Part shown: piece by piece, positions 13,305 to 25,167 of the stretch
Layout: the number at the start of each line of letters is the position of its first letter
Numbering within the stretch: the first letter of the stretch is position 1
NCBI RefSeq assembly: GCF_021155775.2
Contig: NC_060235.2
Span: 19,273,598-19,337,597, forward strand
DNA: 64,000 nt
DNA from: Neodiprion pinetum
Lineage: Eukaryota; Arthropoda; Insecta; Hymenoptera; Diprionidae
Reading direction: 5' to 3'
Translations under genes and position numbers: made by a program
The notes under the pieces: model-generated
Database searches by the model: none
Told to the model about the DNA's origin: nothing
What the model saw: only the letters and a program-made list of their open reading frames with translations

Positions 13305-13440
13305 ATAACTGAAAAATGTGATATCGACAATTATAATCACACTGAATAGTTACTTGTAAAAAATTTTCTTGTAATTTCGACAATACCGAACACATTACGG
13401 TAGCTGTATCAATTTCTCTAGAATTTTTTGTCAACTCAAA
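13305..13440 (+). mobile_element. MITE-B fragment
   Basis: A diverged relative of 9778-9897, sharing CACTGAATAGTTACTTGTA, TTTTCTTGTAATTTCGACAATA and a GGTAGCTGTATCAATTT segment. Boundaries are approximate. Confidence 0.4.
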
Positions 13441-16437
13441 CTCGACGAAGTAGACGCATTTGAAACTTTTTACACGAATATCAGCGTAAATCGTGATCCC
13501 GCAATCTTTTGATCCTCCCAGTCTCATTGCTCCGAGGATCTTGTCGCAAAATCCGCCTTCTTTCTCCTTCTCCGGGGATAATAAAAGTTGAATTATTAAA
13601 TTCCAAGTGGATACAGTTTGAAGATACATGCCTACCTCGGAAAATCACTTCTTACAACCTCGACAACTTCGGCTTGTTTAACGAAGTCATTTTCATTCCT
13701 CGATGATATAATATTTTATACGCGGTTACTGATTGTCACGACATTGTTGAAATTTGGCGTCTCTCTAAATAAGAAAATTTTCAATTTTGTAGTTTGCAAT
13801 TTTTTAATGTGACATCATATACCGAAGAAGAAACGATAAACGGAATATATAATCATATATATTCAAATCAATGTCATATTTTTCCAACTATCGCGACACT
13901 TTCTTCGACTCCACACACTGTAGTATTTCAAAGCATAATATTTGCTTCGAAAATACTTAAAACAAAAATGACTGTCCAACTATAATTACAGAATGTCGGT
14001 ATATTACAATGCCCCGTATATTATAAGAAATATATTTCTTAAGCCGTCATTCTTTGATGAAAAAAAAAAGAATAATTCGGTTTTATCACACTCAAAGAAA
14101 TCGCTCGTTAATACTTCTACGAAGTACGAAGCAGCATCGTGAAATTGAAGAAGGTTTTGGTTTGAGAAAAGAAAAAAAAGAAGGAAAAAAATAAATAAAT
14201 AAAAGCGATATAACTTTACTTCAATTCAAGTAAAACAGAATTAATTCGTAGAATCAAAGAACCTCGATCAACGTTTTCTATTCCTACGATTAGATTGAAC
14301 CGCGATAATATAAATCCGCAAGCTCGAAGCAACGGTAATAATTGATTCAGCCGACAAAAAAAAAAAAACGGATCCCATAGAACGCCGAATCTTTGACCGA
14401 AAGCAGAGAAGATCCGGGTAAGAAATTCCTTCCAAAGACATTCATCACTCGGCAATAGATTATATCGACAATGAGTGGAATACGAGCGGAATGAATGACC
14501 GCTTTGGGAAATGAAATGGTCCAGAATTCGAGAGTAATAAGCGAGAAAGAGGACATTGGATTGAAATGGTCCCGATTGTAGTTTCGAGGTAAGAAAGAGA
14601 CGAGGCGAAATCGAAGGAGCGGCAAGATAGCGGCGAAGAAAGAGAGAGAGAGGAGGAGGAGCAAGGATAATAAGAAAAAGTAAAAGCCGGAACGAAGTTC
14701 GTATTGATTTGCGGGTTGAATTTCAACCGATTACTTTTCAACTCTGTGCACTAGACTGCCATGAAAAATTCACGGCGCAGGAGCTCCTCTTTCCACGCGC
14801 GATGTCGAATGGCTCGATATCAAAACGACAGCTCGGATTCGCGTAAGGTTCGCAATTATCGCAAGCCTTCTTCCCAACTTCTAGTCGAATTAAATCTCGT
14901 TACCATGACGCTTATTGTACAATTATATAATATTATACGTACAGACGGGGTTCTACATTGATAATAAACTTTCAATTACTAAAGATTTTAATATCCCGGC
15001 TGGCGGGAATCTTCCCTGAATAAGTTCAACGAGCCAGGTGGACGACCTCAGCTTTCTTCCTTCGGGACTCGCCTCCTTAATCAGGGATAACGACGTCCCG
15101 AGTTTAAATCACGCGATGTATTTTCGGGGTACAGCTAATGTACTCTTATTACTGAACCAAGCCTGCAGCTTGCGTTAAGTGGGTCAGAAAGGTTATTAGT
15201 TCATGGTAATTGAGACTGACTCTTATGGTGAGAATTTTCCTCAGGTTTAATTAAACGGCGAGATGGAGCATTGAAAATGTTCAAAGTTCCATACTTTTGG
15301 TTAGTCGAATAACGAACCAAGGTTCAAGACTTTTACAACCGTATGAATAAACGTGTTTTTCTTTTGCTGCAAGCCTGTATCCAAAATCCTTGAGAATACC
15401 CCTCATTGGCTTACGTGAAATAAATTCCGATGATTCGATATAGCGACTTATCCGCTCCGTTGCAGTTCTGTACGAATAATGTTAACAAGTGTTAAATTCT
15501 GACGACGTTCGATTCGTGTGGAATGACGTGAAGTTACGCGAAACTGCTAGTCGACAGTCACGTCGAGTCGCTGAAAGTTGTTTGGAGACACTTGAAATGT
15601 GAATTCTTTTTTGCAATCATGGAGTCGCTAAAACTCGACATTATATCACGTGATGTGAGATGATTCGAATTCACTTCGAGTCACGAGAAGCTATCAATAT
15701 TCGCTTCAAATAAAATAAGATAGAGTCCAGCAATAAATAAACGCTTCGTTCTGATTCTTTTGGAAAGTTGCGTTGACTGACTGTTAAGTGTTCACGTATT
15801 GACGTATTAAATCTACTCACTCGAGCGTAGGAGTTGGAAACATTTGTACTCATTCATTGGGTATAAAGTAGAGCTTGAAAAGGTGGAAGGTAAGCAATGG
15901 ATCGAAGATGTGATGGAAGTAGGTACGTATGAGGGTGAAGCTGGAAGCGAAAGGTCGGAAAAGGATAATTAACATGCGAGTGGCAAGTTCCGAAGTGAAT
16001 ATTAAAGTCTTTGAAGACGCTGTGAGGATTACTATCCAAGAACGTTTCAAATCGGTCTAAATTCCGTTGGCAAAGCGAAGGGCATCCAGAAGCTTGAGTA
16101 AAGCCTACTTTACACGCAGTTTATTGGCTGCTAGAACACCGCAAGAAGATTCCTTGCCGCTGCAGGTATTCGACTATTCGGTTTGAAATTCCTGCCTCAC
16201 CCTCTCGGATCTGTTGTACTACTGCAAGGAATTTCAAGTTGGAATACAACTTGGATTAGCGCCGCTGAAATTTTGTTCCTAATTTATGCATGGAAACGGA
16301 AGTTAAACGGGGATTTCCAAATTTGAAAGACTCAATTTGAGGACGGATTCACCGGATTGCCCGAAATAAAAGTTACGGGAAGAGAAAAGAAAACGTTTGG
16401 AAAATCTCCAGCAGTCCTATTTGTGCCAATGACAGTG
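13441..16437. other. Unique AT-rich stretch without a supported gene
   Basis: No exon is supported. 14640-14662 is a short GA/GGA run. 14990-15190 is a GC-richer patch with a TTAATTAAAC-like word just downstream. 15480-15690 has many scattered words of the GAGTCGC or CACTTCGAGTCACG type, suggestive of a very decayed tandem array. Confidence 0.5.
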
Positions 16438-16864
16438 CACTGAGAGAAATTTTTACTTCCGGTTACCGCTCGATCCTTAACTATTTTCATTTTTTACCAC
16501 GATCGAAAAATACAGTTCTAGGTAGAAAATGAAAATTAGTTTTCTAGCTGTTACCACAAAGTCTAGTATCCGTTGCTATTATTTCTCATTGTGAACACTG
16601 TTACTATATTTTCTTGCAACTGTTGCGAAAATTTAATACTTGTGCAACAATAAACTGATGTTAAAGCCTTATTTAACTAAAAAAGTAGAGTAAACCTTAG
16701 AAACTGATTTTGCGTTGCAATCACCAAAAAAGGATCGACGATAGCGCAAAATGGTTAAGTGTACCTCATTTTTCGTAATTTCAAGAATTTTCACAGTTTT
16801 TTTACGCGATATCTGTTTTACTGAATTTTTCCAGTTACTATAATAAATGAAATTTTTCTCAGTG
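16438..16864 (+). mobile_element. MITE-A copy 3 (intact termini)
   Basis: A 427-base copy with the cleanest terminal inverted repeats: CACTGAGAGAAATTT at 16438 and AAATTTTTCTCAGTG ending at 16864. TG flanks both ends (16436-16437 and 16865-16866), consistent with a 2-bp target duplication that is not TA. The conserved core is at 16732-16757. Confidence 0.92.
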
Positions 16865-19389
16865 TGAGCACGTTTGAAATAACGTATCTACTATTCGATA
16901 GAAATGAATCTTGACAATAATTTCAAAGTGACTATCAACTTTGGTGTTTTAGATCCGATTTTGATGACGTTGAGCTCGTTTTGATCACCACATTAACAAT
17001 CTTCAGAGATCATATGAGAAAAATTTTACAAATCATGATACGCAGAGAGAATAAAAAATAGATTAGTGTAGTCTTATAATTCAACTTTACTGTCTTGTAA
17101 GATTTCTTCACTTTCATTTCGTCAATTTGTATGGATCTGGTGTGTGAGTAAAATAAGCCCAAAAATATCAGAGTTTAATATTTCCGAACGTTCTGATTAC
17201 AACAAAAATTTTCTCAAATTATTGATACCTTGGCTTGTGTCACTTCAACTTGTTCAAATTAATTTTTATCACACCACACAGATGGTGTTTCATTCGTGCT
17301 TACTAACCTTTGGCGCAAATACCATTGCTGGAAATTATTGCCGATAATTCTTAAACCTCAAGGGCAAATCGCACAGCTCAAAACGATCCTTGCCGTATTT
17401 CCAACGATCAATATCAACTGTATGGAATCAATCCTATCCAACGAGCAATCAATCACGTTGCTGCATGTACGAATTATAGTTTAACCAAGTTCCTCAAATT
17501 GGCACTCCGACGGTTGGTGAAGGAAGTGTGAAAAATACCCATGAGACGAAAGACACTCGTCAGGATAAAAGCAAGACGGTCAGTTTGTGCAGTGAACCCG
17601 TAAAGCTCCACGTCTGATCCGTTATTTCTCCGGTTCCAGGCTTACGACTCGGACCTTCGAAACGAGGGTGTTGTGCAGGCCTCTCGCAATGGCATGGATT
17701 CGCACAAGGTTCGAGATGAGTTATAACGGTTCAACTTTCTGACGGTATATAATAGCGTTTTAGCGGTCAGATAGACGGACGTTATACAGCTGACGTTGGG
17801 CGCATTAGTCACTGTCCGAAAGGTAGGAGGAATTATCCGTTTTGGCAACAAACTTCCCCTTTGTGAACGACTCTCTAGTCGAAATCAAGAAATGGCTAGC
17901 CTCCCGATACCCCGAAAACTCATTGGTTCCATTAATCTCTCTTTCGGTTTCGAAACAGTTTTTCACCTACTCAAGGTGTGGAAATGCAGCGGCGCGAAGC
18001 ACCAGGCCAACCCTATAAATAGCTCCTTCAGGGGTCAGTAATCATTGGTATGTACCTGGAGATAGATTGGTTTCTCCCTCTCTCAACGCAACTCTTTTGG
18101 ATTCTAAATTTGCATTGAATCACTTGACCGTGTGTCACGGTAAACTAGCGATCTGATGAATTTTGCGAAAATAGAGCCGCATGAGAAACAAACGAATTTA
18201 TTCGACTTAAGTTAATGTCAGACCTTCAAAATTGCTGTTAAAACGAAGCAGATAATTGTTTGTCACACTCCTTGGCACTCTTCTGCGATAGAATCGCTTC
18301 AAGCTTTGGAAAATAGTTGAGATGACGATCACGTGTATCTGGTTATTGGGAAAAGTTTGGAAAATTGTTGAGAAAAACCAAATGTATCAAATTCCACCGT
18401 ACAGGGAATCAGTTTTAAGTACATTCGTGGCGTTCGCATCAATCTTCTGAACTTTTTCCAATGCGAAACAAACTCGATTTCAAATTTCGTCATATTCCAA
18501 AGTTTTAAACGACTTCATTACTCAACGTGTATTTCAAACATGCTTTCAATTTAAGACTAGAAAACTATCCCAGTGATGACTTCGCGAACTGCGATAACTT
18601 CGAGTGAATTATATAACCACTTAACGTCACAGCGGATTATAACCAAGACTGTTGATTTGAAATGGCGTAAAAAATATAACTCGAAACGAATCGAAATGCA
18701 CCCCGTTCGAGTGTTCGAAAGTTCAAGCGCTTTGACATGACTTAAAGTGCCGTTAAACGACTTCGCATGACTTCAAGTACAGATAAAAATGTCAAATTCA
18801 AAACGAAAGTTGGTGAACGTCGAATAAAATTACGTGTTTTTTTCACGGCTCCTGAGCATCCAGTCTAAACCGAACTTCGTAGTGGGAATAATTGGACATT
18901 TATACACGGAAAGCAGTTCGTACTTTCCTTTCTACGACAAGGATGCATCGTAAATTTGAACGTTGAAATCCATCTATTCAAAGTTAAAAATTGATCAACG
19001 TATTTCTCCTAAACCAGAAGCTTTCAGGATTTTCGCATTTCAGCACGTACCTTAAAGTACCAAAATTGCGGATGTAAAATTTGAAACGATTAATTCGTAC
19101 GTGATAAAAGACCCGTGTTGCAGATTTGGGACAATCGAGAATCGGGAACTTCGGACCGAACGTAGCGCCGACAACCTTGGATACAGTCAAGCCCCAGCCG
19201 GTATAAAATTGACGGAGGTTGAGATCCCCGCAAAAGTACGATATATATGGAAGGGTGAAGGCGGGAGAAGGACGAAGCAGAAGCACACCACGAGTGTCCT
19301 GCAGCAAAAGCTCCGCAGGATCATATCGAGAAGCGAAGGAAGACGGCCTACCGATATTCGCTCTTAACGGCGTCGTTCGTGTTTAAGAC
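16865..19389. other. Unique stretch without a supported gene
   Basis: No recognised gene. 18550-18790 has recurring GACTTCGCG, ACTTCAAGT and TTCGAGTGAA words. GC rises gradually after 19100, leading into the 19390-20170 island. Overlapping open frames on both strands at 18984-19367 contradict each other and are not called. Confidence 0.5.
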
Positions 19390-19454
19390 GTGAATTCCTC
19401 AATCTTCCTCTCCTCTCAGCAGATCTCAATGTCAGCTAGTTCCCTTCCACCCCG

Positions 19455-19456
<2 letters not shown>

Positions 19457-19487
<31 letters not shown>
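19457..19487. repeat. (CT)n microsatellite
   Basis: About 15 uninterrupted CT units. It is followed directly by CCAGGTCG, giving an acceptor-like pyrimidine run plus AG, but no open exon is convincing downstream. Confidence 0.92.
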
Positions 19488-19488
<1 letters not shown>

Positions 19489-19790
19489 GGTCGTCGTATA
19501 ATATCTGTCCTCTTCGCTCCCCTCGACTTCCGCCTCCGTCTCAGTCTCCTCCTCCGCATCCTCGAGTACGTACTACATACCTAGACACTGTGTTACTTGA
19601 GCCTACATTGCGAGCCCGGTGTGCAGACCCCGCACACACATCCGTATCAACTCTGCTGCCGATGTAGTCTGGACGGTGTAAACTACCACACACGTATTTC
19701 CGGAATACGCGTTCAGCCCTCTGGAGTAACGATTTTTTACCGACGAGTCTTGGAGGCTCGACTGTGGTGCACGGCGAGAGCAAGCGGAAT

Positions 19791-19823
19791 GGAAAGAGGA
19801 AGAGGAAGAGGAAGAGGAAGAGG
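19791..19823. repeat. (GGAAGA)n minisatellite
   Basis: About five tandem GGAAGA hexamers on the plus strand. These yield Gly-Arg or Ser-rich tracts in the overlapping frames. Confidence 0.9.
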
Positions 19824-20170
19824 GCAGACCCTCGGCACCCTGCACCAGATCAATACTGCACTCGTTCATTTAATATTCTTCTTTGTCCACCGGTAGTCCG
19901 GCTAGTTTAGCCTACTTTCGGACCCTTCGGTCCGTCCGTCTTGTCCGTTTATATCGTTATATTAATCCGTTTGTCTCGGAGGAAGTCGACACGCCGAGTT
20001 TCTTCGGGCTTCGTGATGCGGTAATTGCGAGGCAAATATTGCTCGTGGTTCCGCCTGACGGAACACAGTGTCGACCTTATCGCGACGCACTGCGGCAGAG
20101 ACAGTCTTCGGGTATCTGGACCCTGACTCATACCCCCCAATGGGTATCGAAATCATCCGACCTTTTGTCG

Positions 20171-21141
20171 ACATGGCTTAGGAGGAACCGTTTAAAATAG
20201 TATCCGTGAGAAGATATCTTTTCGGCTCGTTTTGATTCACCTTTACGGTACGGTTTACGAAATAAGAACGAGTTCGTGTTGAATAATACCCGCGTATAAA
20301 ATTAATATACCAATTTGAGTGAAAGAAATGTCGTACAGAATATGGGAATTGATGTCTGTGAAGTACTATCGATCGATATATCAAAAATGGACTGTTCCTC
20401 ACTTTTTATTCAGCCACTCAGGCCACCCATTCATTGTTAATCAACTCCGTACGAAGCCTGGCGGGCACGATGAAATTCCAATAAGCTAACTAACACCCAT
20501 AATTCGTAAGAAAAACGTTTCAAATACAAAACTTATATTTCGTTTTGGCGCTTCGGAGTAAATTATAAATATTTTGGACAGCTGTTTTCGATCAGTTCGT
20601 TTTCTAACTGGCAAAACAAATCGGAATCATAATTTTATGTCAAGTACAGTGATTATTTCTTGCGTTTCATCTTCCACTTTTGACATGCAATTCGAATTTG
20701 GCCATTGTTGCGTCGGATACGATACGGAAAAGTTGAAAATCATTTGTCAACAAGCTGTAATAAAATCTGTACAACCCTGAATTACCTTTATTCGCTATAG
20801 ATTGGACCCACCATTTAAAATTAGAAATTTTCTATTCCTTATCGAAATATTCAGTGTCAATAAAAGTCCAGTAAACGAACAATAATAGGATCATTCTGTT
20901 TGAATACAGTGAAGCGATTTGGAAATATCCGAGGTGGAAATATTTCGTTTAATCCTATACACTTCGATACCACGCAACTTTGGTGTAAAATACCAAATAT
21001 TTTTCTCCAACTCGATTAACTGCTTTCGGATTGTAACGAAATTGGACCGCAGCCTCCATAATCTACACAGATATGTGCGTATAACGTGAACCTGACTCTC
21101 ATCTCCCCTGGCCTTCAACCTTCCCCGTCATGTTGTTCCAG
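20171..21141. other. AT-rich stretch ending in a strong acceptor-like site
   Basis: No gene to about 21080. At 21099-21141 a long pyrimidine run ends in TTGTTCCAG|GACCAG, a strong splice acceptor on the plus strand. The open frame beyond it (21142 to about 21290, GC-richer) could be an exon, but no good donor ends it. Confidence 0.35.
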
Positions 21142-21407
21142 GACCAGATTCGATGGGGCAATCAGACTCGAGTATCCCTTGAAGCAAAGGGTGCAGGGTC
21201 AAGGCCAGTCAAATCAGGAATTGCCTTTCCGAAATTGCCCTTCAATGAGGAACAATCGTGGTTGAGTCGTGGTCTCTTCTGGTATCACTCAACATTATAT
21301 TTGACTTTCTTTTTTCTTTTTTTTTTTTTTTTTTTTTGAGAAATGATGTATACCGATAATGATCAGCGACATGTAACCGAGTTTCATTCGCCCCAACTTT
21401 GTTCCAG

Positions 21408-21503
21408 TTGGCGGTTGGGAAATGGGACGAGTTCTGGGCTTTCAGACGCGATAACCTTTGTTCACGATCCAATGAACCTCCGCCTCGTTTATCCCGAAAA
21501 AAG
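21408..21503 (+). CDS. Candidate internal exon, product unknown
   Basis: A 96-base segment is bounded by acceptor-like CCCCAACTTTGTTCCAG (AG at 21406-21407) and a consensus donor AAG|GTAAGTAT at 21504. Two of three frames are open across it. The frame in phase with its first base gives 32 residues starting LAVGKWDEFWAF and ending RLSRKK. The second gives a stretch ending LRLVYPEK. GC is near 50%, above the flanks. Another strong acceptor lies 266 bases upstream (21141). No homology is recognised, so it is either an exon of an unknown gene or coincidence. Confidence 0.28.
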
Positions 21504-21954
21504 GTAAGTATCGATCGATCCGTGTCTATAGTGTACACATATGTATGTTATATATTCGCAAAGTATATAACTGGCGCTGAGAGGCTATGTGATAGTCTTC
21601 GCAGAATTCAAGGATACATTTCGGTGAAAAATGCGTAATAAAATTGAAAGAGCACGCGTAGCACGTAGATGAAATCGATATGAAAATCGAAAAATTTTAA
21701 ATACGTAATAAAACTAATTTCGAACTCAAGTAAATGATATTCAATTGACGAATTTATTTATGAAGATCAAATTCTAGATTCTAGAACTGTGTAAATTATC
21801 AATAATACTGTATAAATTTTCCTCTGATTTCAGATTTCAAATTTTCAATCGATGCCAGGAGAAGACAATTTCCGTTAATCGTACTTGATCTCGATGAAAT
21901 ATATGCAGGATAATTCCTAACGGCCGAATAGTCCGTCGTCTGCTAGAATTTAAC

Positions 21955-21964
21955 GCGCATGCGC
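21955..21964. promoter_or_regulatory. GCGCATGCGC palindrome in left inverted repeat
   Basis: A 10-base palindrome matching the core of the NRF1/Erect-wing binding consensus (YGCGCAYGCGCR). It is repeated at 22244-22253. The match is seen in sequence. Binding is inferred only. Confidence 0.35.
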
Positions 21965-22108
21965 TGAAATTCGAGACGAGTTGTTTACCAGGGTGAACAA
22001 CCGTCGTGAACCTAACCTCAAAAATTTCGACAGTTGTCGCCGGCAGTTGTGCTAAACACGAGGCTGAAATTAGCAGCCAGCCGTTCTAATGTTCGTTCGA
22101 ATAAGGTA

Positions 22109-22237
22109 ATGAAGTCCGAAAATCAAAATTTTGTGAAATACCTCGAACCCCCGGTATTTCAAAAGAATTATGAGGATAAAACCAAACTGCATCTGAATTT
22201 ACAACGGTTGGTCGCCCTGACAATCAACTGCTATTGA
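22109..22237 (+). CDS. Short open frame inside the 21917-22291 element
   Basis: From ATG at 22109 to TGA at 22235-22237, 42 residues beginning MKSENQNFVKYLEPP and ending LTINCY. The frame is also open upstream to about 22016, with no upstream ATG. An AAG|GTAATG splice-like junction sits at the ATG. The stop overlaps the start of the right inverted repeat. Composition looks protein-like (acidic and basic residues mixed with aromatics), but no family is recognised. It may be a captured exon fragment or chance. Confidence 0.2.
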   Translation: MKSENQNFVKYLEPPVFQKNYEDKTKLHLNLQRLVALTINCY

Positions 22238-22243
22238 ATTTCG

Positions 22244-22253
22244 GCGCATGCGC
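22244..22253. promoter_or_regulatory. GCGCATGCGC palindrome in right inverted repeat
   Basis: The partner of the site at 21955-21964. Because it lies within the inverted repeat, it may simply be part of the transposon end rather than a functional site. Confidence 0.35.
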
Positions 22254-22298
22254 ATTGCGTTATAGTAGACAACGGATCATTCGGCCGTTAGATAATCA

Positions 22299-25135
22299 CT
22301 CCGTACATCATCGCGTACTAAGCCTCAGTTTTAAGTACACATAGTTTAATTTTTGGTATCGGTAAGTTTTTTATCAGGTAAAACGCTGTTTTTGATTACT
22401 TATTTTCCACGTCACGTTCGTTTAACTAACTTCCCGCAGTTATGCGAGATTGTGCAGGAATGAAATAAATCACAAAATTGACGAAGTGTGAATTCTCTTT
22501 AATACGAGGACCCTTGACTTGCAGACACCCCTGAACCATCTTCGACCTTGAGCGTCAGGGTGGGTAATTACAAGGCCGCTACATACATAATGCATAAGGC
22601 TTAAAGGTGCGTTAAGTAAATTAGGCAGTTAATATTCAGCGTACAAGTCCGCGGGTTACCCAGTCGCCTCTAGTCGTCCACTTTATGGAAATACCCGAAA
22701 GGATAACACGTTCGTAATTGCTTCAGGTCGTCGGCGAGTCCGCCTTATCTTGTACGCTGCACCTACTCACCGGGATTTAACCCCATCCCTTAAACGATTT
22801 ATCCGCCATGCCCAAGGCATCCTGTTATCACGAATGGCGATCATGAAGAAACCACAAACAAACGGAATACATTGCCGAAGGCATTTGAGGATGAATGAAA
22901 ACCCCAATCCGAATGAAAAGTTTCGAGGAGAGACAAAAAACTGCTTAAAAAATATCTTGCAACGTTATTCGCGTCGATAATAACTTGTGATTTGACGTCT
23001 AATTTAAAGACGTATCATTTATGGTGTGCAAGAAGTAAACAACGTCCCTTATATATGATAGAAATGAATCTGAAGAAATCTGAAGTAAAAAAAGGTATCG
23101 ACAGTTTGACAGAAGGTTGAAAATGATTAAAATTTCCTGTGTTTCGTCTAATTTTAATGTTCTTGGCCTTTTCTTGCTGGCTAACCAATTCCCCAGAAAT
23201 CGACTGAAAACATTCGAAAAATCCTGCGTTCTAGTGTAGGTATAACTCTTAAATCTAACTGTTGACAAAAACTACTTCCTCAAATCTGTTTTTTTTTTTT
23301 TGTGTTTTATATCAAGCTGAAAAAGATGATTTTCAAAAACAATTTCGGTTGATCTTTAGAAATCTTGAAGGTAAACCTAATAAGCCTAAGAGCGTTATGA
23401 TTCTGATGAAAAAATCGATCATTTTAAACGTTCTGTTTCTAATTAAAGACTTTCTTCGTACATTGTTAATATTTTAGCTTGTACTGTTTGAATTTTATTC
23501 AGAATTATTTTTATGACACAGTAGGAAACGTGGTTTTGATCGTGTTCTCTATGATTGGCGAAAAAACATTGCTGGAGGTTATTTAAAAGGTACTGTTCTC
23601 TTTTTTCAACTTTCGATTCAGATTTTAAATCCCTTCCGTTCTCAAAATCCTGACAACGAGAGCGTCTGGAGGGTCGGTGAATTACGAATCAAGAACTTTC
23701 TGGTACCTAATTTTAGGAGTATTTGTCTATAATAAAAACATTCATAAACCACAACCAATTTTCCTAGTATTGCATGGAAAAAAAAAAAATACTTGTAAAA
23801 TTGTAAAAAAGAGTTGACAAGTCAACTTTTCGATTTAAATCGTTTTTTAACGGTAAAAATTTAACTATGTTCGTTATATTTCACTTTGCGACGGCTCGTT
23901 TTATTCCAAAGACTTTACCAATGAAAATTGTATATTAATTGACCTAAAATAATCAGATACCGAGTACGAAAATGTTCAAACACCTTACGCGTCGATGAGT
24001 CTCACAATTAGATTCACGATATAATTCCGGTGGTTATTTAACACCGCGTATGCCTTCACGGGTGAGTCGTAAATACATCCCTAATAAGGCTTGCTCGGGT
24101 TTCTTTCGTTTTTCGTTCTTTCTTTCCTTTCTTTTTTTTTTTTTTTTCATTTTAATAAAATTACAGTAGGTATTATGTACATATGGCTTCGGACTTACGT
24201 CATGGCGTCACCCTTGTGCTTCATTCGTTGCAACGCGTCGCGTACTCACCTGAAATCATAAAATAAAAACTAGTTAATTGTCAGCTATTTCGAAAACCCA
24301 GAGTGAAAACGTTTGGGAAAATTAGAAAGAAAAAACGAACGATGAAGTCGATGAACATAAATATTTACGTTTTTCATTCTCGAAATTTTTTTTACTTCGA
24401 GTTCCAATCGAACAATATCCGGAACTTATTTCAACTCAAGTTACGCGAGTCTTTTAAGATTCGATGATATGTTTGCGTCTTGTTTCAATTTTTGTGAATT
24501 CGTTCTGACACATATTTCGTGAAATTTTCTCGAGTTTAATCAAAGCCACGTGAAATCTCGTATGAAATTGATTGTTTGTGCAAAAGTTTGTTCGAAATAT
24601 GAATAAAAATAATAACACACACACAACTTTTTTTTTTTTTTATTCAGAGTAAAATCTCCGAATTATACCATGGAAAATATGAAAACATTTCGTAGTGGTT
24701 TATTGTGTGTTACAAAACGTTTCGATGCGGACCTCCGAAAGTAATTCGACAAACGAGGAAAAAATAGTGAAAATCTTCGTCACAGCGATTAAATGATCCA
24801 AAAATTCCGAACTAAACCGACACTGGTTGGAACAATTTCACCAGCTTTTCCCAAATCAGGGAATGAACTGAGCGCCGATCGATCTTCGACGGTTTCCGAT
24901 ACGTCATGATTTGTGGGTCACTTCATTTCCTCCGCTCCACGAATTTCGAATCGCTGGCACGTCGCGCGTCGCGATTTCGACGGGATTTACTGTTCAGGTT
25001 CGCAGAGGTGGAAATATAGCTGAAAGACGATCCCATTTTCTTTCTCTTCAATTTACAGACTCGTTACGAAAATACATAATTATCTTTTATTAGAAATTTT
25101 CGATTCAAATTCTTGCACGAAACGAAGGTGATTTG

Positions 25136-25167
<32 letters not shown>

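Larger units (their letters stand above)
19390..20170. promoter_or_regulatory. GC-richer island, possible promoter, 5'-UTR or enhancer
   Basis: About 780 bases with clearly higher GC and CpG than the flanks. The stretch includes a (CT)n run (19457-19487) and a GGAAGA repeat (19791-19823). Several mutually overlapping open frames of 60-105 codons occur on both strands. Frame overlap on both strands is what CpG-rich, stop-poor sequence gives by chance, so no protein is called. Insect promoters and first exons often have this texture, but no core promoter or TSS can be fixed. Confidence 0.3.
21917..22291. mobile_element. MITE-like element with 56-bp terminal inverted repeats
   Basis: Bases 21917-21972 and the reverse complement of 22236-22291 align without gaps at about 46 of 56 positions. 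Both begin CTAACGGCCGAAT. Each repeat contains the palindrome GCGCATGCGC (21955-21964 and 22244-22253). The flanks ATAATTC (21910-21916) and ATAATCA (22292-22298) match at 5 of 7 positions and may be a decayed 7-8 bp target duplication. The interior holds a short open frame. It could be a non-autonomous DNA transposon, or a promoter-containing segment caught between inverted duplicates. Confidence 0.65.

Noticed and set aside
19541..20200. Six overlapping frames of 60-105 codons on both strands
   Set aside because: Stop-poor CpG-rich sequence gives open frames in many phases. None has a coherent splice or start context.
22000..22020. AACCTAACCTC word as telomere-type (TTAGG) repeat
   Set aside because: Only about two units. 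Not a telomeric array.
24199..24251. Minus-strand acceptor/donor pair (TTTCAG ... GACGTAAGT)
   Set aside because: All three frames of the enclosed segment contain stops.
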